A stretch of DNA of 64,000 nt from Salipaludibacillus sp. CUR1 (GTDB taxonomy: Bacteria; Bacillota; Bacilli; Bacillales; Salisediminibacteriaceae), in the NCBI RefSeq assembly GCF_021028955.1, contig NZ_JAIWPE010000053.1:117901-181900 (forward strand), given 5' to 3'. Shown here piece after piece: positions 51,568 to 60,747 of the stretch (positions are counted from its first letter, which is position 1; each line of letters begins with the position of its first letter). The translations under genes were made by a program, and so were the position numbers. The notes below the pieces were generated by a model. It saw only the letters and a list, made by a program, of their open reading frames with translations, searched no databases and had not been told where the DNA came from.

Positions 51568-51612
51568 AGAAGGGTAAACAGAAGAGTAAAAATGAGAGGG
51601 GCGTATTAACCA

Positions 51613-52332
51613 ATGAGAAAGTATGTATTAACAGGCTTGGCTGCTGTATTCCTTATGGGAATAACGGCGTGCAACGGCAATGAAGACGGGGAGACGAACG
51701 CTGAAGCTGAAGAAACAATGGCCAATACAAATGGCGCGGAGGAGAATGAGGCTGAAAACAACGGGAATGCGGAAGAGGTCGAAGCTGAAACTGAGGAAAA
51801 TGAACACGAAAATGAAAATGAGCAGGGGCACGATTCTGACAACAGTTCAGTCAGCGTAGACACAGGTGCATCTGAGGTGACAATTACGCTTCCGCCTTCA
51901 TTATTTGAAGAGGAAGATCCTGAAGATATGATCGCTGAAGAAGAGGAAGAAGGCATTTACGATGTAACTATGCTTGAAGACGGAACAGTGACTTATACAA
52001 TGTCTAAAGAAAAACATGAAGAAATGATGCAGGAAATGGAAAAAGACATCAACGAAACGATCGAAGAGACGAAAAACAGTGAAGATTTCGTGTCCATCTC
52101 AGATATCACTTATAACGATTCTTATTCTGAATTTACTATGATTGTGGAACAGGAAACCTTTGAAAACAGCTTTGACGGATTTGCAGCGTTCGGATTAGGG
52201 CTGAGCGGAATGTTTTACCAGTTGTTTGACGGAGTAGACCCGGACAACTTTGAGGTCATTGTTCATTTTGAAAATGAACACACAGGAGAGGTTTTCGAAA
52301 CGATGACGTTCCCTGAAGACTTGGATTTTTAA
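51613..52332 (+). CDS. Acidic lipoprotein of unknown function
   Basis: A 239-residue lipoprotein. The signal peptide ends in the lipobox GITAC with the lipid Cys at residue 20. A 60-residue linker very rich in Glu and Asn follows (EENEAENNGNAEEVEAETEE), then a folded domain of about 150 residues (YDVTMLEDGTVTYTMSKEKH; DISDITYNDSYSEFTMIVEQ-like strands). It would sit on the outer face of the membrane. GAGAGGGGCG precedes the ATG at a longer than usual distance. No family is recognised. Confidence 0.8.
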   Translation: MRKYVLTGLAAVFLMGITACNGNEDGETNAEAEETMANTNGAEENEAENNGNAEEVEAETEENEHENENEQGHDSDNSSVSVDTGASEVTITLPPSLFEEEDPEDMIAEEEEEGIYDVTMLEDGTVTYTMSKEKHEEMMQEMEKDINETIEETKNSEDFVSISDITYNDSYSEFTMIVEQETFENSFDGFAAFGLGLSGMFYQLFDGVDPDNFEVIVHFENEHTGEVFETMTFPEDLDF

Positions 52333-52369
52333 TAAAAAAAGAAAGTCATTTGCTCTATAAGATTTCTAT

Positions 52370-52406
52370 CCCCCTATAAGTCCACACTTATCAGGGGGAT
52401 TATTTG
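52370..52406 (+). terminator. Terminator after the lipoprotein gene
   Basis: CCCCCTATAAG pairs with CTTATCAGGGGG, then ATTATTT. Confidence 0.75.
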
Positions 52407-52492
52407 ATTGGCTGCGGCCTGGTGGTTTACAGTATAAGTAATTTAGTTTAAAAACACAGAGTTAACTATACATAGAAAGCGGGGAGGCAAGG

Positions 52493-52795
52493 GTGAAAAG
52501 GCGTACTGGACAATGTGAATTATGTACAAGGAACGAAGTGGAATTAACTGAACATCATTTAATTCCAAAAGAAGAAGGCGGTGCCCATTTGCAAACGGCC
52601 ATGCTCTGTAAACCATGTCATAAGCAAATTCATAACTTGTATACGAACCGCGAATTAGCCGTCAGACTGGGCACGGTAAAAAAGCTTCAGAACGACGAAC
52701 AACTTAAGAAATTTATTAAATTCATCAGGAAACAGCCTTCTTCAGCAAGAGTTAAAATGAGAAAGTCCAATGAGAAAAATCAACGGAGAAGGTAG
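52493..52795 (+). CDS. HNH endonuclease-like small protein
   Basis: A 100-residue HNH protein. The motif is complete: CELCTRN, LTEHHLIPKEEGGAH, LCKPCHKQIHNLY, giving two zinc CxxC pairs and the catalytic HH and H. The tail is basic. The GTG start follows GGGGAGG. YisB-like HNH proteins of this size occur in bacilli; the role is unknown. No phage genes surround it. Confidence 0.85.
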   Translation: MKRRTGQCELCTRNEVELTEHHLIPKEEGGAHLQTAMLCKPCHKQIHNLYTNRELAVRLGTVKKLQNDEQLKKFIKFIRKQPSSARVKMRKSNEKNQRRR

Positions 52796-52847
52796 GCGCC
52801 ATCAGTTGGCCTGCCTGGCACGACAGCCGGAAAACATGTAATCTTTG

Positions 52848-52951
52848 ATTTATGATGCAGTATCGCTGATATTTGAGGCAGTCAATTCATTATTTGATGC
52901 TGTCTTGAAGATATTTGATGCACTCACGGTAATATTTGATGCACTCGCAGG
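52848..52951. repeat. Array of five degenerate about 21 bp ATATTTGATGCACT repeats
   Basis: Units read (A/T)TATTTGATGCACTC or variants (GAGGCAGTC, GATGCTGTC) every 20-22 bp. A chance frame through it gives an imperfect IFDAL heptad. Nothing else is seen between the HNH gene and tpl. Confidence 0.8.
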
Positions 52952-53057
52952 TTTCATCTCCAAATCTCATCCCCCCAACTCAGCACGCGCCATCTTACCT
53001 CATTATCTTCGCGCCCCATCGCCAAGTCTTTTCTTTATCACTCAATCTTAAGCCGCG

Positions 53058-53090
53058 CAAAAACCCGGCAAGCCAATCGCCTGCCGGGTT
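53058..53090 (-). terminator. Terminator of tpl
   Basis: AACCCGGCA pairs with TGCCGGGTT and on the minus strand five T follow. Confidence 0.85.
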
Positions 53091-53103
53091 AACCACTGAA
53101 ATG

Positions 53104-54576
<1,473 letters not shown>

Positions 54577-54588
54577 TTACCACGCATT

Positions 54589-54602
54589 TGAAAGCGCTTG
54601 CA
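54589..54602. promoter_or_regulatory. CcpA cre site upstream of tpl
   Basis: TGAAAGCGCTTGCA fits the cre consensus TGWAARCGYTWNCW at every position. It lies about 60-75 bp upstream of the tpl start and suggests carbon catabolite control. Confidence 0.75.
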
Positions 54603-54638
54603 AGAACGTGCATTAACCTGTAAAAGCACTAAAGGCAA

Positions 54639-54661
54639 GGCTTTTAACCGAGTTAAAAGCC
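54639..54661. promoter_or_regulatory. Long palindrome between tpl and the dehydrogenase gene
   Basis: GGCTTTTAAC and GTTAAAAGCC are perfect 10 bp arms around CGA. There is no T run, so an operator is more likely than a terminator. Confidence 0.5.
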
Positions 54662-54756
54662 GAGTCTTGCTTGTTTAACAGATCCGGGACGACAGAGGGT
54701 TTGATTTGTTTTATAATAGAGGACATCATCTTGGCATACAGGAAGGGGATTTAGTT

Positions 54757-55698
54757 ATGAAAATCAGTACTATTTTATTTGCCAGCCCGATGGCGAAAGA
54801 AATAGAGCATATTTTTAACAGTAAAAAAGTGGCGGGGGATAAGCAGTTTCGTTTCCGGACAGAAGAGGAAGTGACAGAGGATGATTATAAATGGGCTGAT
54901 GCGTTTATAGCATTCAAACGACCTGCGAATTTTTCGTTTGGAAATATTAAATGGGTTCATTCATTCGGCGCGGGAGTCGATAAAATTCTTAAGGACATCG
55001 ACTGGAAAGAGGATGTGCTGTTAACCCGCACTGTCTGCTCGTTTGGCCAGAGAATGAGTGAATATTGTTTAAGTTACATACTTCGTGATGTACAAAATCA
55101 TTCATGCTATGAAAAAATGCAAGCAGAAAAAGAGTGGAAGCTGGTAGCGCCCACACCTTTACAGGAAAAACAGGCGGTCGTTTACGGTACAGGGGTCATC
55201 GGCCGGGAAGTGGCTGAAACGCTTGCTTCATTCGGAATGACCGTATATGGTGTCTCCTTAAGCGGCACGCAGAAAGAACCGTTTAGACAAATCTTTTCAT
55301 CAAAAGAGCCGCTAAATGACGCTTTGGCTGAAGCGGACTATGTGATCAATACGATGCCGTTAACTGATGAGACGAAAAAGGTATTTAATAAAGACGTGCT
55401 GGCCAGGTGGACGGACGCCGTATTTATAAATGTCGGCCGGGGCGAATCTGTCGATAACGAGGCTTTGCTGCAGGCACTGGATAACGGACATATACGTCAG
55501 GCTGTTTTAGATGTGTTTGAGAGTGAGCCGCTTCCTCAGGACGATCCGTTCTGGTCCCATCCTAAAGTGATAGTAACTCCCCATATTTCGGCTGTAACAA
55601 CACCGGAAGAAGGCGTAGACTGTTTCCTGAATACCCTTTATAAACTTGAGAACGGGGAAACTGTCGGTAATGCCGTGGATTTAAACCAAGGCTTTTAA
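54757..55698 (+). CDS. D-2-hydroxyacid dehydrogenase (NAD-dependent)
   Basis: A 313-residue D-isomer hydroxyacid dehydrogenase. NAD binds at VVYGTGVIGREVAETLASFG; the catalytic triad is Arg in NVGRGESVDNEAL, Glu in DVFESEPLPQDD and His in TPHISAV. The ATG at 54757 follows GGAAGGGGA. It lies divergent from tpl, so a role on an aryl 2-hydroxyacid or on pyruvate-derived acids is possible; the substrate is not fixed. Confidence 0.85.
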   Translation: MKISTILFASPMAKEIEHIFNSKKVAGDKQFRFRTEEEVTEDDYKWADAFIAFKRPANFSFGNIKWVHSFGAGVDKILKDIDWKEDVLLTRTVCSFGQRMSEYCLSYILRDVQNHSCYEKMQAEKEWKLVAPTPLQEKQAVVYGTGVIGREVAETLASFGMTVYGVSLSGTQKEPFRQIFSSKEPLNDALAEADYVINTMPLTDETKKVFNKDVLARWTDAVFINVGRGESVDNEALLQALDNGHIRQAVLDVFESEPLPQDDPFWSHPKVIVTPHISAVTTPEEGVDCFLNTLYKLENGETVGNAVDLNQGF

Positions 55699-55774
55699 CT
55701 TACACGCGCTGAAAAAATTGCAAGTCAGGAGCTCGCCAGCCTGGGGAAAACTTTTTTAACCTAATAACCGGGAT

Positions 55775-55806
55775 AAAGATGCCACCCAGGCATCTTTATT
55801 TTTTTC
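55775..55806 (+). terminator. Terminator after the dehydrogenase gene
   Basis: AAAGATGCC pairs with GGCATCTTT, then ATTTTTTT. Confidence 0.9.
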
Positions 55807-55925
55807 CAGTAGTTTGTCAGGTGAATATGTTGATTTTTCGACAAATTTAATATACCATATAGGGTATAAAGAATTAATTGTTTATTATAAAAATGCCAGT
55901 TAAACGTTTTGAAAGGAGCACACTT

Positions 55926-57716
55926 ATGACACTGGAAATAATGATCACATACGCCGTCTTACTATTAGCTGTCACACTGTTTGTCACTGAGAAACTCCGT
56001 ACAGACCTGGTAGCTGTCCTGGTGATGGTTATTCTCCCCTGGACCGGCGTTATCACGGCTTCGGAAGCATTTGCCGGCTTCTCTTCTAATGCCGTTATCT
56101 CTGTGATGGCGGTAATGCTCATAGGGTATGGCGTTGACCGTTCGGGGATCATGGCCGTGGTCGCTGAATTTATTACTAAAAGAGTCGGGAAAAAAGAGAA
56201 GAACGTTATGGTGAGCACCTCGGCCACTGTCGGTATTATATCTTCTTTTATGCAGAATATAGGTGCCGCGGCACTTTTTTTGCCTGCTCTTAGAAAAATC
56301 GGAAGAAACGCGAATATTCCTGTATCGAAGATCATTATGCCCATGGGGTTCGCCGCTATTCTTGGCGGCACATTAACTATGGTCGCCTCAGGCCCTCTGA
56401 TCATATTAAACGACTTGCTTATGGAGTCGGGGAATGATCCGTTTAATCTCTTTGCAGTGACGCCAATAGGATTAGCCCTCCTTGGTGCTGGAATTCTGTA
56501 CTTTTATTTGTTTGGCCGCTGGGTTCTGCCTGCAGCTAAAGGAGAAACGAAACCCAGCATCACCGAAGAAATCAGGAAAACATATAATTTGCCTGCCGAT
56601 ATTTATGAAGTGACTATCCCGGCCAACAGCTCGTTAGCTGGAAAGTCTATAGAGGAACTGGAAATATGGACAACGTACGGTATTAATATACTGGCCCTGA
56701 GTGAAGCGGGAAGCCATCTTTACAGTCCGTGGAGAAAGACCCGCCTGCAGGAAAACCAGACGATCGCAGTTCTTGGCAGCCAAGACAATGTCACTGCTTT
56801 TGCTGAAAATCATCAGCTCACAGTAAAAGATAACCTGAAGGTTTTCGCCAATCTGGAAAACGAAGACCGGGCCGGTTTTGCAGAAATTGTGATTCCGCCA
56901 AAATCACGAATGGTAGGAAAAAAGCTTGCGGATATTGGATTCCGGAAAAATTATAAATTGGAACCTGTAGCTTTTATAACCCGCGACGGTGAAAAGCATA
57001 ATCTTTCTGAAGTCCCTTTTGAAGCAGGCATGCAGATGATTATCTTTGGCCGCTGGGAAGATATCCTAAGGCTAAAAACTTCCCATGACTTTGCCGTGCT
57101 GACAGAAGTCCAGCCGCCTGAACCGGAACCAAAAACAGATAAAAAGAAATACGCATTGTTATCGATTGCTGTCGCGATCGGCCTTGTTCTTGCCGGCTTC
57201 CAGCTCTCACTCAGTTTCTTCACAGGTGCGATGCTCATGATCCTGCTCGGAGTAATTCCAAAAGAAGAAATATATCCCGCCATTGATTGGAAGACCGTAT
57301 TCCTTCTCGCAGGGTTGATCCCAATGGGTACGGCTTTTGAAAACAGCGGGGCTGCCGAGTACACGGCTTCCGGCATCATTAACCTTGTTGGCGGATGGGG
57401 GACATTAGGAATTCTTTTTGTCATTGCGATTATTTCCATGTTCTTTTCCCTGTTCATGTCAAATGTTGCTGCAACTGTTCTCCTTGTTCCGCTCGTCATC
57501 ATGATGGGGAATTCATTGGGAATTGATCCGACCGGCCTGGCGTTGCTGGTAGCGGTGTCAGCCTCTAATTCATTCGTGCTTCCGACGCACCAGGTAAATG
57601 CCTTTATCATGGGGCCTGGAGGATACAGAAACGCCGATTATATGAAAGCGGGAAGTTTAATGAGTGTCATCTTCCTCATTGTTTCAGTCACAATGATTTA
57701 TTTATTCTTTGTGTAA
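55926..57716 (+). CDS. SLC13/DASS-like anion transporter with two TrkA_C domains
   Basis: A 596-residue transporter. Two halves of membrane helices flank a cytosolic insert (about 215-410) holding two RCK_C/TrkA_C domains: YEVTIPANSSLAGKSIEELE and AEIVIPPKSRMVGKKLADIG. Family loops are FMQNIGAAALFLPA and FMSNVAATVLLVPL, where SNT/SNV-like motifs bind Na+ and carboxylate or sulfate, and NSFVLPTHQVNAFI. The ATG at 55926 follows GAAAGGAG. The substrate could be sulfate or a dicarboxylate. Confidence 0.87.
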   Translation: MTLEIMITYAVLLLAVTLFVTEKLRTDLVAVLVMVILPWTGVITASEAFAGFSSNAVISVMAVMLIGYGVDRSGIMAVVAEFITKRVGKKEKNVMVSTSATVGIISSFMQNIGAAALFLPALRKIGRNANIPVSKIIMPMGFAAILGGTLTMVASGPLIILNDLLMESGNDPFNLFAVTPIGLALLGAGILYFYLFGRWVLPAAKGETKPSITEEIRKTYNLPADIYEVTIPANSSLAGKSIEELEIWTTYGINILALSEAGSHLYSPWRKTRLQENQTIAVLGSQDNVTAFAENHQLTVKDNLKVFANLENEDRAGFAEIVIPPKSRMVGKKLADIGFRKNYKLEPVAFITRDGEKHNLSEVPFEAGMQMIIFGRWEDILRLKTSHDFAVLTEVQPPEPEPKTDKKKYALLSIAVAIGLVLAGFQLSLSFFTGAMLMILLGVIPKEEIYPAIDWKTVFLLAGLIPMGTAFENSGAAEYTASGIINLVGGWGTLGILFVIAIISMFFSLFMSNVAATVLLVPLVIMMGNSLGIDPTGLALLVAVSASNSFVLPTHQVNAFIMGPGGYRNADYMKAGSLMSVIFLIVSVTMIYLFFV

Positions 57717-57718
57717 TT

Positions 57719-57756
57719 AAAACAGTCTGCCGGGACAGGTCCGGCAGACTGTTTTT
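57719..57756 (+). terminator. Terminator after the SLC13 gene
   Basis: AACAGTCTGCCGG pairs with CCGGCAGACTGTT, then a T run. Confidence 0.92.
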
Positions 57757-57840
57757 AGGTATAAGGCGGGGAAGAAGGGGAGAGGCGTCAGTGCCACCTT
57801 TGTCTAAATGTGTTATACGGTTGAATCCTGTTAAAAACGG

Positions 57841-58914
57841 CTAATCTTTACATGAACATTTCCTGAACATACTTAATAATACTGCTGCACCGGCAGCTGT
57901 CCACCAGACGCCTTTCCAGTTCAGCGGGAGGTCTTTGCTTCCTTCAGGTAGAGGAGAAGCTTCCTGGCTGTAGTACTTGTACAAGTCATCAAGCACCGGC
58001 GTGGGTGCGCCCCCCGCCCGGACCAGTTCAAAAAATTCATCGGTAATATGTTTCATTTCATCGGGGGCAGCTTCCAGGTGGCCGAATGCCACCTGGATAG
58101 CCTCCAGTTTAATAATTTTCTTTAAGTAATACACAAGAAGAGGTTCCGGGAGCCATTCAAGCATTTTGACGACAGCTGGCGGAGTCATTTTAACATCTGC
58201 TGCACGTAAAGCACGTAAAGCTTCTCTTATCCCTCTAATTGTTAATACACGCGCATCCCTCGTATTTCCGTACCTGTTTAAATTATTTCCTGCGGCGAAA
58301 ATGGCCGGAGGAAAAGCAGGGGCTACAAAAGCTGCGTGGCATTTAAGCCAGTCATCCATATCTTTACGTATTTGAATATTATAGCCTCTCATGGAGCCCA
58401 GAATGTCTGCCACTTGGCGGGTTCTTTCAGTGACAGACCCATCAGGCTCACCGACAGGCATTGTCCATTTTTTCTGTTCATGAACAGGCAGCATACGCAT
58501 AACATGGCCTTTCCGGTCTCCGCCAGGCAAAGGGAATCCGATCATCACACGGTCGCTGCCCAGAGAATCCATTAATCTTTGGGGACCTTCGGCATTATTC
58601 ATCATAAATAAAAAGGTGGGCACGTTTTTATTTGCAGCCAGAACCGGCAGTATTTCTATTGCCTGGTTTTTCCTCATGGGGATTATTACTAAATCATAAT
58701 AATCATTAGCTTCAAGACTTTCGACTATTCGCGCGTGAGTTACCGTCTGCTCTCCGGTAGAACTGTTTTCCGTTACCACTCCGTACTCTCTTAGTTCCTC
58801 GAGCCTTTTTCCGCGGGCAAGTAAAGATACATCATGCCCGGCTTCAATCAGCCTTTCTGTAAATAAGCTTCCAAACGGGCCGGCTCCGTAAATTAAAATC
58901 TTCTTTCTAACCAT
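57841..58914 (-). CDS. Ketopantoate-reductase-family (ApbA/PanE) oxidoreductase
   Basis: A 357-residue NADP-dependent reductase fold. The N-terminal dinucleotide loop is ILIYGAGPFGSLFTERLIEAG, followed by LLARGKRLEEL. The C-terminal helical domain contains the DDWLKCHAAFVAPAF region, where a Lys is the usual catalytic base. A C-terminal hydrophobic helix (WWTAAGAAVLLSMF) and two Cys are added to the normal length. AAAAGGAGTGG precedes the ATG. True PanE activity is doubtful because there are no pan genes here. Confidence 0.8.
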   Translation of the reverse strand: MVRKKILIYGAGPFGSLFTERLIEAGHDVSLLARGKRLEELREYGVVTENSSTGEQTVTHARIVESLEANDYYDLVIIPMRKNQAIEILPVLAANKNVPTFLFMMNNAEGPQRLMDSLGSDRVMIGFPLPGGDRKGHVMRMLPVHEQKKWTMPVGEPDGSVTERTRQVADILGSMRGYNIQIRKDMDDWLKCHAAFVAPAFPPAIFAAGNNLNRYGNTRDARVLTIRGIREALRALRAADVKMTPPAVVKMLEWLPEPLLVYYLKKIIKLEAIQVAFGHLEAAPDEMKHITDEFFELVRAGGAPTPVLDDLYKYYSQEASPLPEGSKDLPLNWKGVWWTAAGAAVLLSMFRKCSCKD

Positions 58915-59325
58915 GGGACCACTCCTTTTTTATGGGATGTTATTTAGGTTGTATCTAAGAAGGCGAAATCAATATTAAAAGAGTCGGATGTGGGGGTAAG
59001 GAAAACTCCGCGTGAGACTACCCTTGTTTAGCACGGGAAGTGGCTGAAACTTGGGAAAACGGCAAACGTGCAGGGGATTTCTAAGATTAATTTAATACTA
59101 ATATGCCCTGTTAATTGAATGACACATTATTTTCGAACAATTGGTGAATAAACACTGTAATACGTTAAAACATACATGCATTATTGTGGCTGTTTGCCAC
59201 ATTATTTGTCGATTTCTAATAGTAATATAGAAGTAGGCAGGGTTATACGCAAAGGTGTACAAAATTTGAGCATACTTAGGGCGGTTATAGAAGAGTTTCA
59301 GAGGTACATTGAGAGGTGAGTTAGT
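58915..59325. other. Upstream region of sda
   Basis: No gene. A perfect inverted repeat TGTGGC-TGTTT-GCCACA lies at 59185-59201. A site TTATACGCA (about 59242) differs from the DnaA box TTATCCACA at two positions; DnaA control is known for B. subtilis sda but the evidence here is thin. Confidence 0.4.
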
Positions 59326-59463
59326 TTGAATGAAATATCAGATGACCTGCTGAAAGAAATTTACCAGAAGGCTGTTGAATTTAATTTAGACAGCGACTTT
59401 ATTAAACTCCTGACCGATGAGCTGGTTAAAAGAAATCTATGGGATAATTCTTTCTACCCTTAA
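59326..59463 (+). CDS. sda: Sporulation-checkpoint protein Sda
   Basis: A 45-residue protein that matches B. subtilis Sda: ISDDLLKEIYQKAVEFNLDSDFIKLLTDELVKR lines up with the LSDELL-x-x-Y-x-KA-x-x-x-NL-x-x-DFI-x-L-x-x-x-E pattern of the two-helix hairpin. Sda inhibits the sporulation kinase KinA when replication is disturbed. The TTG start at 59326 follows GAGAGGTGAG. The C-terminus is shorter and different. The assignment strongly supports a spore-forming host. Confidence 0.85.
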   Translation: MNEISDDLLKEIYQKAVEFNLDSDFIKLLTDELVKRNLWDNSFYP

Positions 59464-59574
59464 CTTTTTAAAATCCTTACGTTTACCAACATGATATTAC
59501 TTTAGGATTTTTTACCAACTTAGCTTGATAATATTGTCCGCTTACTGGAGGTATTTTATTACTGAGACATGAAG

Positions 59575-59604
59575 GCTTCACAGGTAAAAAATGTGAAGCT
59601 TTTT
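59575..59604 (+). terminator. Stem-loop terminator
   Basis: GCTTCACA pairs with TGTGAAGC, then five T. It lies about 110 bp after sda; a looser stem AAAATCC/GGATTTT at 59469-59511 is nearer. Confidence 0.75.
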
Positions 59605-59684
59605 AGCATACTCTTAAACAGTTCAAATTTTTTATTTTTTGTAATATTATAATAACTATAGATGAGAATAAATAGGGGTGCGAA

Positions 59685-60269
59685 ATGAAAAGGGAATGGC
59701 TGATTAATTTAAGAAAAGACAAGAATTTGACGCAACAGCAGGTAGCTGCACTGTCTTTTATTGACCGGGGCTTTTATGCGCAGATCGAAAAAGGGATCAG
59801 GGATCCAAGTATCCCTGTGGCAAAAAAGGTGGCGGAAGTCCTCTCATTTAATCCGGCCGCTTTTTTCTCCAGCCAGCTGGATGGCCTTTTTCATGTGGCT
59901 CTGGCTGACAGCCCGATTATTGTGGCCCACTTTGATCTGAAATTGAAATATACGTGGATTTTCAACTCTCACTCAGATTTTAATGACGACACTATTATAG
60001 GAAAAACGGATATAGAGGTTGCTAACAACGAAGGAACGCTTCAGTTAATGAACCTGAAAAAAGAAGTACTGCAGAAAAACGAGGCACTTCGCAAAACAAT
60101 TACATTTCCTGTGTCTGACGGCCCTTTAATCTATGATATTTATGGCGCTCCACTAGTTGAGAACGGCAGCCTGACAGGCGGCACTACGGTAGCCACCGAT
60201 GTCACCCATATACTTACCGGCAAAGAAGCATTAGATAAGGATACGATGGTCAAAAAAGAAACGACTTAG
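59685..60269 (+). CDS. XRE helix-turn-helix protein with PAS-like domain
   Basis: A 194-residue regulator. Residues 4-62 are an XRE HTH (LRKDKNLTQQQVAALSFIDR, FYAQIEKGIRDPSIPVAKKV). Residues about 70-175 look like a PAS domain (ADSPIIVAHFDLKLKYTWIF, IGKTDIEV, FPVSDGPLIYDIYGAPLVEN, TTVATDVTHI), which may bind a ligand or flavin. AGGGGTGCG precedes the ATG. The combination suggests a one-component sensor. It lies upstream of the glycerol-phosphate-type operon but not obviously in it. Confidence 0.8.
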   Translation: MKREWLINLRKDKNLTQQQVAALSFIDRGFYAQIEKGIRDPSIPVAKKVAEVLSFNPAAFFSSQLDGLFHVALADSPIIVAHFDLKLKYTWIFNSHSDFNDDTIIGKTDIEVANNEGTLQLMNLKKEVLQKNEALRKTITFPVSDGPLIYDIYGAPLVENGSLTGGTTVATDVTHILTGKEALDKDTMVKKETT

Positions 60270-60568
60270 GACAAGACATACAATTGAACCTGTGAACTTA
60301 GTTAAGTACTTTACATTCCAACAGCTTTATGAGCAGTTAGTTATTAAAACATCAGCAGCTCTTACAAAGCTGGTTATTTAAATTAAGGATTTGCTTCTAT
60401 AAAGGTGCTCAAAGACGCGTCTTTTACTAAGGGCGCTTATTATAAAATCCGATTGGGCATGCACTATAATTGTGTCGCTTTTATGAAATCGGCATGCGGA
60501 ATGGTCGGACAGCCTATTTTTCATGATATGATGACAGTAACTTAATAGATTAATGCAGAGATTAGGAG
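60270..60568. other. Promoter and leader region of the FAD operon
   Basis: It contains TATAAT at 60470-60475 and TATGAT at 60527-60532, neither with a good -35. A GGCATGC sequence occurs near 60457 and 60491. No gene. Confidence 0.35.
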
Positions 60569-60621
60569 AATCGCATGAACGCGTCTAAGGAACCCTTAGG
60601 CTTGTTTCGTGCGATTTTTTT
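60569..60621 (+). terminator. Leader terminator (attenuator) of the FAD oxidoreductase operon
   Basis: AATCGCATGAAC pairs with GTTTCGTGCGATT around an inner CTAAGG/CCTTAG hairpin; seven T follow. It lies about 130 bp before the first gene, so it stops transcription unless read through. GlpP-dependent antitermination of such leaders is known for bacillus glp genes. Confidence 0.65.
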
Positions 60622-60747
60622 GTATCTCTTAAAAAGGAGGGTCCCGCGCTGACTAACTGTCAGGCGCCCTTATTAAAATTTTTGCTGCCAGCTTTAAAGC
60701 TTGTTGTGGCCAGTGTCTATCCAGGAAATGGAGAGGAGAATGGATTT

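Noticed and set aside
52845..53051. 68-codon frame with IFDAL heptads
   Set aside because: It runs through the 21 bp tandem array; the period of 21 keeps the frame open. No ribosome site.
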